Positions 15,405 to 25,705 are shown, counted from the stretch's first letter. The stretch: 37,756 bases of DNA from Flintibacter muris (GCF_943192995.1 NZ_CALPCP010000034.1:1-37756); one strand, 5' to 3'. The notes: generated from the sequence alone by a model not told the origin. Translations and numbers: made by a program.

Positions 15405-18400
15405 CAAAAATGTATGGTATGCACCTCTCTTGGCGCAGTTCCAGGCGATAGAGGATGCTATGCCCCTGTCTCGCTTTGCAGCTATTGAAGCGGTGTTACA
15501 TTTACTCACTCTTACTGCACCCGATGTTGATCCGACAAAAGCCTATCTTTTGTTCACCCAATATCAACTTATTGGTGCCAAAGAGTGCACGGCCATGGAA
15601 CATACTTTGCAGCAGGCTCGACACATGCTGGGATACTATCGCTCTCAAAAATACTGGCAGGATGATTTGAGAGATTATCGAGCACCAAGGTATAATGCAG
15701 TTCGTGCTTTTTCATTTCAAGAAATCGATGGAACAGTGTCTTTTTCCAAGACGGAAGGTACATATCCCTATCCGTATGCGGAACGCCAAAAAGAATGGGG
15801 GCGTTTTTGGCCAGAGTGTTTTGAAGATTCAAGAGCTCTTTCTTATGCTGAAGCAGAAACATATAGGTATGTTTATCCGAATCTTGAGAATGGAGAAGTG
15901 GAAACAATCCAAGTCAAATTTGATAACAATTATATACCTTCTGTTCAACCGACTACTCCGGAAAAGGGTTATAGACCTCCAATTGTTATCTCATCGGACG
16001 AACTTCTAAATGCCGCAAAAGAAATGGCCAAGATCTGTCCCGAGGATCCCTGCCATATGATTTTGAAGACTAATATCCTTAAGCAAATTGTCGGCAGCTC
16101 AGTCCAATCATGTACAGAACTTACCCTCCAAGAAGTAGTTAATATTGTGGGTATGGTCGGTGCAGGAAAATCAACGCTGATTAAGGTTTTGGCATTTTGG
16201 TGCCATCAAAATGGTTATCGTATTGCAATTGTTGTTGATACAGTAGCGGAAGTCTTGAATTTGCAAAAGTATTTATCTGTTTTTGGCGTTACAGTAAGCC
16301 CTTTGATTGGGCGTAACGAAAGGCTAAAATATATCAATCAAGTTACACAACCTAATGAAACCTGCTTACCTGCGGGCTTTTCTCAGTATTTGACACCGGT
16401 ATGCCTGATTGATGGTATGGATACACAGCACAGTGCTGCGATCTCTTTCGGGAAAGAACCGTGCTACTCTTTAAAAAAGGGAAACAAAAATCACCTGTGT
16501 CCTTACTTCGATCAGTGTTTGGGCACAAAGATGCTCCGGGAATGCTATACTGCTTCGGTTGTGCTTACAACGGTTGCGGGATTTGCGGCTTCCCGAGTGG
16601 GACAACAGCGAGAAACATTTTTGGAATTGGCAATGCGCGATTTCGACTTGGTCGTCTTTGATGAGAGTGACAGAGTTCAGAAGACGCTCGACCATTTCTT
16701 TATGCCGGAAACAAGTTTTAATAACTACATTCGTGAATGTGCCGAAGATTGTAGTGCCTATATGAGACTGAGCAGTAAACGCAGAGAAGAAAACCTGGCA
16801 GAACAGAGATACGACGAGATGCAGCGCCAGAGTGTAACAGTTCTCAGTTGTCTTGTGAAATCCCTGCATCATAAGTTGGGTGCATGGAAGAAAATCAAGT
16901 TTGGAGACCCATTCTCGGCACTTACCCTTTTGGAGGATATGTATCGGGAAGAATCGGAATATAGAATTCCCTATTCTGTCTATCAATCCATTTACGCCCT
17001 GATCGATATGCAAGATGAAGATCATATTCGTCAAAGTACCCTGTGGGCAGTACTTGAGAGCTCTTGCAAAAGCACAGATGAGACTTTTTTTAATCAAATG
17101 TATCGTATCTGGTTGAATGAACTTGGAGCTGATTTCCCACGGCCCCAAAAGGATAAAGTAAAACGCATTCAAGATGCCCGCATCAAGCTTATTTTGCGAC
17201 TAATATACTTCGACCATTTTATTCGTGGACTCAGTGATGCATACGAAGCAAGCCATGAAACCTCTTATGGTCAAAATGAATTATTCGGATTCTTACAAAC
17301 TCGATTCCGTCAGCAGCAATACTTCCTCCCCTCTGCACTGTGTGGAAATTTGTTCGGCCTAAAAAAGACAGATGATGAAGACATTATTCTGTTCCGTCAG
17401 TTTGCTTTCGGAAGAAGCCTGATGAAAGACCTGCCTTATTTGCGTACAGATTCTCACGGTAAACCTGCCGGTCCTCATGTTATTCTGTTGTCAGGTTCGA
17501 GCTGGGCGGAAGGTTCGTATGAATACCATGTGAATCGGCCGGTGAACTATATCTTAGAGGCAGATAGTGAAAAACGTGCTTTCTTGGAGAAGACACGCTT
17601 CTTTGAATCAGGATTTCCAGAACGAGTCTCTGGCGCTGCAGATGACCAACGTATGGCGCAATTGCGCTCCGTTACGCAAAAGACGGCTGAGTTAATCATT
17701 AGAGAATATGAACGAAAAGCCGGGAAGATCCTACTGGTTGCCAACAGCTATGCTCAAGCGCAAGAAGTGCAGCAAACACTGGAAGCAGCTTTGCGAAAAG
17801 CCAATTGTCCCGCACGCGTTTGTCGAATGGTCTCTGACGCTATCAGCACTCAAAATGACCAGAGTACTATACGGCGTGGTGAGGTTGGCCGGTTTGCAAA
17901 AATGAGTGAGGAAATCCTAATCGCTCCTGCAATGGCAATTGAGCGTGGCCATAACATTGTCGACGAATATGGCCATTCCGCACTTTGTGCTGTGTTTTTT
18001 ATGGTGCGGCCCATGGCCATTCCCGATGATATCCAGCAGCAAGGCAGCAAACTCAATGGCTTTATTGAATCCCATTGCAAACGGGCTCCACATGAATCGC
18101 TATTCGCATATAATGTGCGCATCCGTCAATTTTCTGCCCAACAGTGGGCAAAAATGAGTAAAAGCAAGTCGTTTGGACTAGCTGAACTGAATAACGATGA
18201 ACGCAAGGATGTCGTTGCCACTCTATTCGTTCTGATCCTTCAAATTTTCGGCCGTTTAGCGCGTGTCACTGACGTAACAAAACCAGAACCGCATGTCTAT
18301 TTTATTGACGGCGCATTCCGTGGACGCGAAGGCAAACAAGGCGATTTCGATTGTCTTTCTGAATTGGGCAGATATTTAGATGTGCTGATGCTCCAGAAAG

Positions 18401-18498
18401 AAAGCGCAGAAATTGCTAAAACGCTGTATGCGCCGTTCTATAACGCTTATAGAAAGGACATTCAATATGAACGACAAAATCTATCCTCTGGCTTATAA
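15394..18498 (+). CDS. pPIWI-RE system DinG-like helicase with probable Fe-S cluster
   Basis: A 1034-residue superfamily 2 helicase. An N-terminal domain (about 1-245), probably pPIWI_RE_Z-like, precedes Walker A GMVGAGKST (253-261, Lys259 intact). Cys357, Cys369, Cys375 and Cys384 lie between motifs I and II, where XPD/DinG helicases hold a 4Fe-4S cluster. Walker B is DESD (423-426). Late motifs include LQIFGRLARVTD in the C-terminal part. DinG enzymes unwind DNA and DNA-RNA hybrids 5' to 3', which fits the proposed R-loop target of this system. AAAGGAGGA precedes the ATG at 15394, and the gene is coupled by overlap on both sides (11 bp and 32 bp). No lesion seen. Confidence 0.85.
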   Translation: MKNNKNVWYAPLLAQFQAIEDAMPLSRFAAIEAVLHLLTLTAPDVDPTKAYLLFTQYQLIGAKECTAMEHTLQQARHMLGYYRSQKYWQDDLRDYRAPRYNAVRAFSFQEIDGTVSFSKTEGTYPYPYAERQKEWGRFWPECFEDSRALSYAEAETYRYVYPNLENGEVETIQVKFDNNYIPSVQPTTPEKGYRPPIVISSDELLNAAKEMAKICPEDPCHMILKTNILKQIVGSSVQSCTELTLQEVVNIVGMVGAGKSTLIKVLAFWCHQNGYRIAIVVDTVAEVLNLQKYLSVFGVTVSPLIGRNERLKYINQVTQPNETCLPAGFSQYLTPVCLIDGMDTQHSAAISFGKEPCYSLKKGNKNHLCPYFDQCLGTKMLRECYTASVVLTTVAGFAASRVGQQRETFLELAMRDFDLVVFDESDRVQKTLDHFFMPETSFNNYIRECAEDCSAYMRLSSKRREENLAEQRYDEMQRQSVTVLSCLVKSLHHKLGAWKKIKFGDPFSALTLLEDMYREESEYRIPYSVYQSIYALIDMQDEDHIRQSTLWAVLESSCKSTDETFFNQMYRIWLNELGADFPRPQKDKVKRIQDARIKLILRLIYFDHFIRGLSDAYEASHETSYGQNELFGFLQTRFRQQQYFLPSALCGNLFGLKKTDDEDIILFRQFAFGRSLMKDLPYLRTDSHGKPAGPHVILLSGSSWAEGSYEYHVNRPVNYILEADSEKRAFLEKTRFFESGFPERVSGAADDQRMAQLRSVTQKTAELIIREYERKAGKILLVANSYAQAQEVQQTLEAALRKANCPARVCRMVSDAISTQNDQSTIRRGEVGRFAKMSEEILIAPAMAIERGHNIVDEYGHSALCAVFFMVRPMAIPDDIQQQGSKLNGFIESHCKRAPHESLFAYNVRIRQFSAQQWAKMSKSKSFGLAELNNDERKDVVATLFVLILQIFGRLARVTDVTKPEPHVYFIDGAFRGREGKQGDFDCLSELGRYLDVLMLQKESAEIAKTLYAPFYNAYRKDIQYERQNLSSGL

Positions 18499-20941
18499 GC
18501 TCTCTCCGGGACAGACCCGTACGCTTTACTATTTGGGCTTTCCTCAAACTTGGAAAGCAACCTTGTTGGATATTGCACGAAAAAATAATCTGCGCTTCAA
18601 AGACGAATATGGGCTTCCTACTAACGCACTGAAAAAGTTGGTCGATAGCTGGATGGAGGGAATCATTGCTCTGGCACCATTGAAAAAGGATAGCCATGAT
18701 GAACATTGGCTTACATCTTGCTATGCGTATTCAGAGAAAGACATTCAGGCTTTGTGTGGCATTATCAAGGTGTGGGTAAAGGCCACCTATGTTACGGCTC
18801 CAAAAGCATCTCTTACAGTTAAAAACCTGGCAAATGATTTTTGCGATATGATTGATCCCAAGGAGCTTATGGCACTTCAGACCACAGCCAACGTCTGCCT
18901 TACTCTCGAAAATGGCACTGTGTGTGAAGAAGCATATCAAGCGATTCCACTTTTGGCGGTCAATCGATTGCTTGGCAAAGAGATTGCCTTAAATGGACAG
19001 ATGCTACACCTTTGCTACGCTGCAAAGAATCAGTTGATCAGCCATCCAATTGTTGACCCTAAAAGTCAACATCAATATTCTTTTGTGTTTGACTTATCAG
19101 TACAGACAACACCGCCACAAAGAAAAGCTTTGCTGCTGTGCCAGATGAGCATTCGCCGTTGGATTCCTGGCAATTATAATAAAGAACGTATTCCATTTCT
19201 TTCTGACGGAATTAACTCCCATATAAAGGTTTCGGATAGCAAGTACTGTCAAGTTTCGATTGCGTATAACTATAACAGCAGACAACCTGACTGGAAAGCA
19301 CAAGACAAAGAATGCTACAACATCTGGGGATATGAGCAATTGCCACCGGCTAACGATGTTTTAACGGATCCTGCGACATACACAGAGAAAATCCTTCTTC
19401 CATATAAAAATGGCATGAATGGGTTCGTAGCTTCAAAAATCGGGACCGGCGTTTCCGTCGTTGACAAAGCGATATTACACCAAGCTATTTCTGCTTTGTT
19501 GGGCAATATGATCTGTGAGCAGCCTGAGGCAGAACGAGTTATGTTAAGGGGACAAAATTTTTCGTGCTTCAAGTCTCCGCAAGAATATGAGAGTTCTGAA
19601 GATTTTCGAAGTTGGGTAAGCAAATGTGTTGAAACAGACCGGATTACATTTGAGATTTATGGTCTTTGGAAAGATCCCAATCAGCTAGAACTGTTGGAAT
19701 GCATTCAGTCGAAGATCGAACAGGATTTTGGCGTTGAATCTGAATTGTCCTGCTTGAAAATACGATGTGTGCGCAAAGAAATTGGCGATCTTGCTGACGG
19801 TATGCCTGATAACAAAAAGGAAACTAAAATCCGACGGTGCGATGAAATTGTCGCGCAATTAGAACAAGCTGACTCGGTTACCGCCTGTATTTTTGCTTTG
19901 CCAGGGCAAGAGCAGTATGAAACAGGCGACCCAAAACAAGTCCTCCGAAATGCGTTTGCCAGAACTGGACGAGTTGTGCAGTTCATCAATCCTGAAAATG
20001 ATATTAATAAAAACAAAATTGAAAACGCAGTATATGACCTCTACCGCCAGTTAGGCATTGTAACCTTGCTGAATTTCAAAAAGAAACTGCCACCCTTGGC
20101 AAATACGCCCTGTGTTGGTATGCACTTGTGTACGCAAGTGCATGGAATTTTGAATAAGGCACGTTTTCTTCCCATCTATGTCACAGTTGATTTATTAGAA
20201 GGAAAAACTCAAGTGCATTGCGATGCGTTCTCTAATCGAACGGTCTCTTATCGAGAAGCTTGTCTTGAGATGGCGAAGCTTTTCTGGGAAAACGATTTGG
20301 AGCAATGCTGTGTTGATGCAAGTCGTACCCCTGCTAAGCAAAAGCTGATAGAACTGAAAAACCGCTATTATATGAAAGAGGATAGCATACTGTTCGTTAT
20401 TCAGTCGGATGGAAACACTCGTGCGGTATGGAGTGGCATTTCGGATAAAGAAATTAGCGGATATACTATAACGGCTGAATACTGTCCCTCTCAAATCAAT
20501 GTTGGAATGCCTAAAAATCCCTATCCTCTTTCGCTAACAGATTCCGGAGTGAGAATTGTTCGAATCAGGAGCAACCAGGAAGTCCCGGACTACTTTACGG
20601 AGTTGAGTAAGAAATCTACAGATGAATGTCCGCAGTTTTCTTCCGCTGTAGGCATTTTCAAGTATGGCGATGTGTATTGGGGGATTCATGCAAGACCGAA
20701 TGATTCTCAATATACAAGCAGCTTTAGAGTATCCAAGATCGATCATCCCAAACAGCGATTTGCAGAAAAGGATATGATTGAGCTGTATCCTTTACAGCTT
20801 CAGTCCGGTGACAACACTGCCGAGTGGATTTTTTATACCAATGCGTTACGGCATATTCCCATTCAATATAACCAATCGACTGTACTTCCCCTGCCGTTGC
20901 ATTTGGCAGAGAAACTTGAAGAATACCTTTTCGATGCGTAA
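18467..20941 (+). CDS. pPIWI-RE protein (prokaryotic PIWI/Argonaute-like, RE family)
   Basis: An 824-residue protein, the core of the system. An N-terminal X-like domain, a MID-like region (about 430-560) and an RNase H/PIWI domain (about 565-810). The PIWI part shows Asp575 in YVTVDLL, Asp648 in SDGNTR, and the family-defining Arg701 and Glu705 in RIRSNQEVPDY. It ends with the typical TVLPLPLHLAEKLEEYL. The family was predicted by Burroughs, Iyer and Aravind (2013) to act with a helicase and a nuclease against invading DNA, probably through RNA-DNA hybrids. ATG 18467 has GAAAGGA 8 nt upstream. A terminator follows, so the operon is three genes. Confidence 0.87.
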   Translation: MNDKIYPLAYKLSPGQTRTLYYLGFPQTWKATLLDIARKNNLRFKDEYGLPTNALKKLVDSWMEGIIALAPLKKDSHDEHWLTSCYAYSEKDIQALCGIIKVWVKATYVTAPKASLTVKNLANDFCDMIDPKELMALQTTANVCLTLENGTVCEEAYQAIPLLAVNRLLGKEIALNGQMLHLCYAAKNQLISHPIVDPKSQHQYSFVFDLSVQTTPPQRKALLLCQMSIRRWIPGNYNKERIPFLSDGINSHIKVSDSKYCQVSIAYNYNSRQPDWKAQDKECYNIWGYEQLPPANDVLTDPATYTEKILLPYKNGMNGFVASKIGTGVSVVDKAILHQAISALLGNMICEQPEAERVMLRGQNFSCFKSPQEYESSEDFRSWVSKCVETDRITFEIYGLWKDPNQLELLECIQSKIEQDFGVESELSCLKIRCVRKEIGDLADGMPDNKKETKIRRCDEIVAQLEQADSVTACIFALPGQEQYETGDPKQVLRNAFARTGRVVQFINPENDINKNKIENAVYDLYRQLGIVTLLNFKKKLPPLANTPCVGMHLCTQVHGILNKARFLPIYVTVDLLEGKTQVHCDAFSNRTVSYREACLEMAKLFWENDLEQCCVDASRTPAKQKLIELKNRYYMKEDSILFVIQSDGNTRAVWSGISDKEISGYTITAEYCPSQINVGMPKNPYPLSLTDSGVRIVRIRSNQEVPDYFTELSKKSTDECPQFSSAVGIFKYGDVYWGIHARPNDSQYTSSFRVSKIDHPKQRFAEKDMIELYPLQLQSGDNTAEWIFYTNALRHIPIQYNQSTVLPLPLHLAEKLEEYLFDA

Positions 20942-20963
20942 CAAGTAGCGGATCATGATACGA

Positions 20964-21010
20964 AACAGGCACTACCGCAGAGAATATCTTATTAGGTGGT
21001 GCCTGTTTTT
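20964..21010 (+). terminator. Terminator of the pPIWI-RE operon
   Basis: A 13-bp stem (AACAGGCACTACC with GGTGGTGCCTGTT, one wobble), 18-nt loop, followed by a T-run. It separates the system from the type III RM operon. Confidence 0.82.
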
Positions 21011-21025
21011 AGATCGACTTCTCTG

Positions 21026-21055
21026 TTGGACATTCTCCCATACCAATGCTATAAT
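21026..21055 (+). promoter_or_regulatory. Predicted sigma-A promoter of the type III RM operon
   Basis: TTGGAC (21026-21031) and TATAAT (21050-21055), spacer 18 bp, 37 bp upstream of the first gene. Confidence 0.78.
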
Positions 21056-21091
21056 AAACCAAACAGCATTATTACAGAAGGAGATTATACA

Positions 21092-21397
21092 ATGGACCCT
21101 AAAAGTCTTATTACCGAACTCATGAAGCAGGAAGGGATCATCACCCCTTTGGAGCAGGACATCCTTAACACCTGGGCCGAACTTCTGAAGCACCCGCTTG
21201 ATATGTCCTCCGCAAATGAAAAAATTGTGTCAAACAATCTCAAGTACCCCGATATTTATACCAAAGTGTCCGTTCTGCCGTCAACAGTCCAAAAGCCTGT
21301 ACAGGAAATCACAGAAACCGATCTGCGATACATCTTAGACAGCCAGCTTACATTCTTGGTACAGAAAGAACAGGAGGCACACCGCAATGGCCAATAA
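21092..21397 (+). CDS. Small unknown protein leading the type III RM operon
   Basis: A 101-residue acidic, helical protein that I do not recognise. ATG 21092 has AGAAGGAGA 8 nt upstream and directly follows the operon promoter; the in-frame open stretch before it crosses the terminator and is not used. It overlaps mod by 11 bp, so translation is coupled. No membrane segment, HTH or nuclease motif is visible. Small genes ahead of mod occur in other type III operons; whether it controls Mod or Res is not known. Confidence 0.78.
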   Translation: MDPKSLITELMKQEGIITPLEQDILNTWAELLKHPLDMSSANEKIVSNNLKYPDIYTKVSVLPSTVQKPVQEITETDLRYILDSQLTFLVQKEQEAHRNGQ

Positions 21398-22982
21398 GCT
21401 GGAGCTGACCTGGTACGGCAAGGACGAGCCGATTCTGGTGGAGCCCCGCCTGCTGATCGAGAACGCCGCACTGTCCAACACCGCCGCCGACCCGGACACG
21501 GAAAATATGCTCATCCACGGGGACAACCTCCTGGCGCTGAAGGCACTGGAGAGCAAGTATGCCGGGCAGGTGAAGTGCATCTACATCGACCCACCCTACA
21601 ACACTGGCTCTGCGTTTGAGCATTACGACGATAATCTGGAGCACAGCCAATGGTTGAATCTTATGCGTCCACGGCTTGAAATTTTGAAATCTCTACTCGC
21701 TGAGAACGGTAGTCTCTGGATTAGTATAGATGCTGATGAATATGCCTATCTCAAAGTCGTTTGCGATGAAATTTTTGGTCGGAGTAATTATAAAACCACA
21801 ATTTCCTGGCAGAGAAAATACAGTGTTAGCAACAATTTCAAAGGAATTGCTACAATTAGTGAATATATTCTCGTTTATGCCAAAAGCAAGGATTTTTCCC
21901 CTAATCTTTTGCCAAGAACCGCAGAATCAATTGCAAGATACGTCAACCCCGATAACGACCCCCGAGGGCCCTGGAAAGCGGTCGATTATCTGAATCAGGC
22001 AACAACAGCTCAACGGCCCAATTTATGCTATGACATTATGAATCCTTTCACTAAAGCGGTAGTTAAAAATGGCGTAAAAGCATGGAAATATGAATATCCT
22101 ACACACCAAAAACATGTAGAAGAAAACCGTCTCTGGTGGGGTATCGATGGGACAAACTCTGTTCCTGCTCTAAAATTATTTTTATCTGAAGTACGGCAAG
22201 GGATGACTCCTCATAACTGGTGGCCATATGATGAGGTAGGCCACACAGACGAGGCAAAAAAATAAAATATTGCCTTATTTGGACGTGATTTTGTCTTTGC
22301 CACCCCCAAGCCTGAGCGTCTCATTGAGCGTGTGCTTATACTTGCAACCAACCCTGGCGACCTGGTTCTCGACTCCTTCCTCGGCTCCGGCACCACCGCC
22401 GCGGTTGCCCACAAGATGGGCCGCCGGTACATCGGCATTGAAATGGGCGGCCACGCCTACACCCACTGCAAGGTGCGTCTGGACAAGGTGATCGCCGGGG
22501 AAGACCCGGGCGGGATCACCAAGTCCGCCAAGTGGGAGAAGGGCGGCGGATACCGTTTCTACGAGCTGGCCCCCACCCTCATCAACGAGGACGCCTTCGG
22601 AGAGGCGGTCATCAACCCAGATTACGACGCGGACATGCTGGCCGCCGGCGTGGCCCTCCACGAGGGCTTCACCTACCACCCGGACGGCAAGCTGTTCTGG
22701 AAGCAGTCCTCGGGCAGTGAAAAGTCCTATCTGTTCGTCACCACCCGCCACTTGAACAACGATTATCTGGACTCCATCCAAAGCACTATGGAGGAGGACG
22801 AATATCTCACCATCGCCTGCTGCTCCTACGACAAAGGGTTGGACAGGGTCTATGACCATATCACCGTCAAAAAAATTCCCCAGATGCTCCTGGAACGCTG
22901 TGAGTTTGGCAAAACGGATTACAATCTGAATATCGTACATCCCCCGGTGTATGAGGACGAGGAGGAATACGATGCGGAGTGA
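21387..22982 (+). pseudogene. mod: Type III RM methyltransferase mod, interrupted by an in-frame TAA
   Basis: A type III N6-adenine methyltransferase of the beta class, in which catalytic motif IV comes first: DPPY is at 68-71. After residue 292 a TAA (22263-22265) stops the frame, and the same frame then continues without interruption to 22982. The second part holds the AdoMet-binding motif I (DSFLGSGTTA, 329 onwards in read-through numbering). Around the stop the sequence fits the family length with one Glu codon replaced (GAA to TAA), so this is a nonsense change rather than a frameshift. The truncated product lacks motif I and should be inactive. The middle (target recognition) part is AT-rich. 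Start overlaps the previous gene; AGGAGG upstream. Confidence 0.88.
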
Positions 22983-25638
22983 TTTTCCCCTGTATACCAC
23001 GGACTACATCAGCGGCGTCATGTCCCTGCGCAAGCCTCAGAAGGAATCTCTCAAAATCCTGGAGGAAATCGTAAACAGTGTGCAGCTGCGCAAGGGTATG
23101 AATCTGAATGCGGCTCTGGGCGCTGTCCACGCTATGTATCCGATCTGTTCTGATTTCGAGCGGGAGTTTCTCTCCCTGACCTTTGCCCTGGCTACTGGCG
23201 TAGGCAAAACCCGGCTGATGGGGGCCTTTATCGCCTATCTGTATACCCAGCACAACATCAGGAATTTTTTTGTTGTCGCCCCCAACACCACCATCTATGA
23301 GAAGCTGAAAAAAGATCTCAGCGACAACAACAGCCCCAAATATGTGTTCAAAGGGCTGGGCTGTTTCTCCGCCCTGCCCCAAATCATCACAGACGACGAT
23401 TACAGAGAAAAACCCATCTCCCTGTTTGAATCGGATATCCATATTTTTGTCTATAACATCGACAAATTCAACAAGGAAGGGGCCAACATGAGGCGGGTGA
23501 ACGAGTTCATTGGCAGCTCGTTCTATCAGTATCTTTCCAGCCTGCCGGACCTGGTGCTCATTATGGACGAGTCCCACCACTATCGGGCGGAAAAGGGTGC
23601 CCAGGCCTTGAACGAACTCCACCCGCTGTTGGGCCTGGAGCTGACCGCCACCCCTCTTGTGACCAAGGGGGCCAAACAGGTCCCCTTCAAAAATGTGGTG
23701 TATGAGTATCCCCTGTCCAAGGCCATTGAGGACGGCTACACCCGCACCCCCTTCGCCGTGACCCGCTCCGACATAGACTTTTATAATTTCGGCGACGAGG
23801 CGCTGGATAAGCTGATGCTGACCGACGGCATCACCTGTCACGAAAACGCAAAGCGGAAGCTGGAGCTGTACGCCGCCAACAGCAGCACTCCAGACAAGCC
23901 CGTTCGGGTAGTAAAACCCTTTATGCTGGTGGTCTGCAAGGACACTGCCCACGCCGCCTGGGTGGAGGACTACATCCGCTCCGACGAGTTCCGGGATGGA
24001 GCCTACCGCAATAAGACCATCGTTGTCCACTCCAAGCAGAAGGGCGCGGAGAGCGAGGCCAACACCCGCCTGCTGCTGGATGTGGAAAGCCCGGAGAACC
24101 CGGTGGAAATCGTCATCCACATCAATATGCTGAAAGAGGGCTGGGACGTCAACAACCTCTACACCATCGTCCCTCTGCGCACCGCGGCCTCCAAAATCCT
24201 GCGGGAGCAGATGGTGGGCCGGGGCCTGCGCCTGCCCTACGGGGAGCGCACCGGCGACCGGGACGTAGACGCCGTCATGCTTACCGCCCACGACAAGTTC
24301 GCCGACATTCTGGCCGAGGCTCAAAAAGGCGACTCCATTTTCAAGGCAGGCAACATCATCAGGGCCGAGGAATTCGTCCCGGATCAGGTCACGCACACCC
24401 AGCTTGCCCTTGACCTGGAGCCGAACAAGGCCCTGGAAACTGCCTATCAGCAAACCGGAATGCAAAAGTCCGATGCCGCAGACGCCCTGTTGGAAACCAC
24501 GGTGGAGCTCATCCAGCAGGCCGTCACCGCACAGATCCAAACCTCCCCGGAACACACGGTAACGCCCACCCAGACACAGAAAATTGTAGCCGAGGTGAAG
24601 GAGAAGGTCTCTGAGGACAAGGACCTGGGAGATGTTTTCCGGGAGAACGAAATGCCCCTCACCGCCTGGATGCTGTACCAGACCGAGGAGACCCACCGCG
24701 CCGCACAGTCCGGATTTATTCCTATTCCCCATATCAAGATCACAGACGCCGGCGTGGAGGAATATGTCTTCACCGATTTCGATTTGGACCTGACCGATTT
24801 TACCCATGTGCCGATCAAGAACGAACTGCTCATTCAGAACCTGGAAGATATGCAGGACAGGCAGAGGATCAAGGGTGCCGCCATTGATTTTGAGGGGTAC
24901 AATCCCAAGAAGGTGATCTTGGAGCAGCTCCGCAATAAACCGGAAATCGACTACATGAAATGCTCTGCTCTGTTGTTCAAGCTGATCACGCAGCTCTGTG
25001 ACCACTATGAAACAGCGTATGGTATAAACGGGATGCAAAACATCGTCATGATGTACAAGCGGGATATCGGGAACAAAATCTATCAGCAGATGATGCGGCA
25101 TTTCTACTGTGAGAATGGATTCCTCCAAGAGGAGGTTGTGGGTATCAGGAACTACAACATGCAGCAGAGCTACCAGTTCAAAGAAAGGGTCGATCTGTAT
25201 GAGGAGTTCACTGAGGACATCCGGTCGGTTCTTTTCACCGGAATCAGGAATGGCGTTTTCACCACCGCGAAGTTCGACAGCAAAGAGGGCGAACTGACTC
25301 TTGCCCGTGTGCTGGAATCAGACGTTGACGTTCTGAATTGGCTCCGCCCTCATCCCAGAGAGTTCAACATCACCTACAACTGCGGCCACATCTATGAGCC
25401 GGATTTTGTTGTGGAAACAGAGCGGATCATCTACCTGGTCGAGGTTAAGGGCGAGGATAAACTGAACGATCCTGATGTGATCGCCAAGAAAAAACGCGGT
25501 ATACAGTACTGCGAGGCGGCTTCCCGCTGGGGCAAAGCCAACGGCTATAAGGAATGGCGCTATCTGTTTATCCCATCCAAGCAGGTTCTGCCAAGCTCCT
25601 CCTTCATGCAGCTGGCTCAGCGATTTCAGGAACTGTGA
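22972..25638 (+). CDS. res: Type III restriction enzyme helicase/nuclease subunit Res
   Basis: The 888-residue protein translocates/slides and cuts DNA only in complex with Mod. Walker A TGVGKT is at 75-80, DESH at 199-202 and a motif VI-like REQMVGRGLRLPYG near 410. The C-terminal PD-(D/E)xK endonuclease has Asp811 (EPDFVV) and Glu824-Val-Lys826. All motifs are intact. ATG 22972 (MRSDFPL) is preferred to the upstream 22951 because GAGGAGG lies just before it; it overlaps the end of mod. With Mod truncated it is probably inactive, unless the stop is read through or another Mod substitutes. Confidence 0.94.
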   Translation: MRSDFPLYTTDYISGVMSLRKPQKESLKILEEIVNSVQLRKGMNLNAALGAVHAMYPICSDFEREFLSLTFALATGVGKTRLMGAFIAYLYTQHNIRNFFVVAPNTTIYEKLKKDLSDNNSPKYVFKGLGCFSALPQIITDDDYREKPISLFESDIHIFVYNIDKFNKEGANMRRVNEFIGSSFYQYLSSLPDLVLIMDESHHYRAEKGAQALNELHPLLGLELTATPLVTKGAKQVPFKNVVYEYPLSKAIEDGYTRTPFAVTRSDIDFYNFGDEALDKLMLTDGITCHENAKRKLELYAANSSTPDKPVRVVKPFMLVVCKDTAHAAWVEDYIRSDEFRDGAYRNKTIVVHSKQKGAESEANTRLLLDVESPENPVEIVIHINMLKEGWDVNNLYTIVPLRTAASKILREQMVGRGLRLPYGERTGDRDVDAVMLTAHDKFADILAEAQKGDSIFKAGNIIRAEEFVPDQVTHTQLALDLEPNKALETAYQQTGMQKSDAADALLETTVELIQQAVTAQIQTSPEHTVTPTQTQKIVAEVKEKVSEDKDLGDVFRENEMPLTAWMLYQTEETHRAAQSGFIPIPHIKITDAGVEEYVFTDFDLDLTDFTHVPIKNELLIQNLEDMQDRQRIKGAAIDFEGYNPKKVILEQLRNKPEIDYMKCSALLFKLITQLCDHYETAYGINGMQNIVMMYKRDIGNKIYQQMMRHFYCENGFLQEEVVGIRNYNMQQSYQFKERVDLYEEFTEDIRSVLFTGIRNGVFTTAKFDSKEGELTLARVLESDVDVLNWLRPHPREFNITYNCGHIYEPDFVVETERIIYLVEVKGEDKLNDPDVIAKKKRGIQYCEAASRWGKANGYKEWRYLFIPSKQVLPSSSFMQLAQRFQEL

Positions 25639-25667
25639 TTTTTAGTATTCCGCTCTTTCGTGGCATA

Positions 25668-25705
25668 CTCAAAATCTGCTTCGCCTAAACAAAGAAATAC
25701 AGTCC
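25668..25705 (+). repeat. Cassette-boundary repeat, copy 5
   Basis: CTCAAAATCTGC, spacer TTCGCCT, AAACAAAGAAATACAGTCC. It lies 29 bp after res and marks the right edge of the second defence cargo. Closest to copy 2, including the preceding GGCATA. Confidence 0.72.

Noticed and set aside
22250..22340. Frameshift as the cause of the split mod gene
   Set aside because: The downstream part is in the same frame as the upstream part and family length is kept, so a single nonsense codon explains it.
22867..25128. 753-codon open frame on the minus strand
   Set aside because: It is antisense to res; the res frame has all type III motifs, while the minus frame shows no domain and reflects codon bias.
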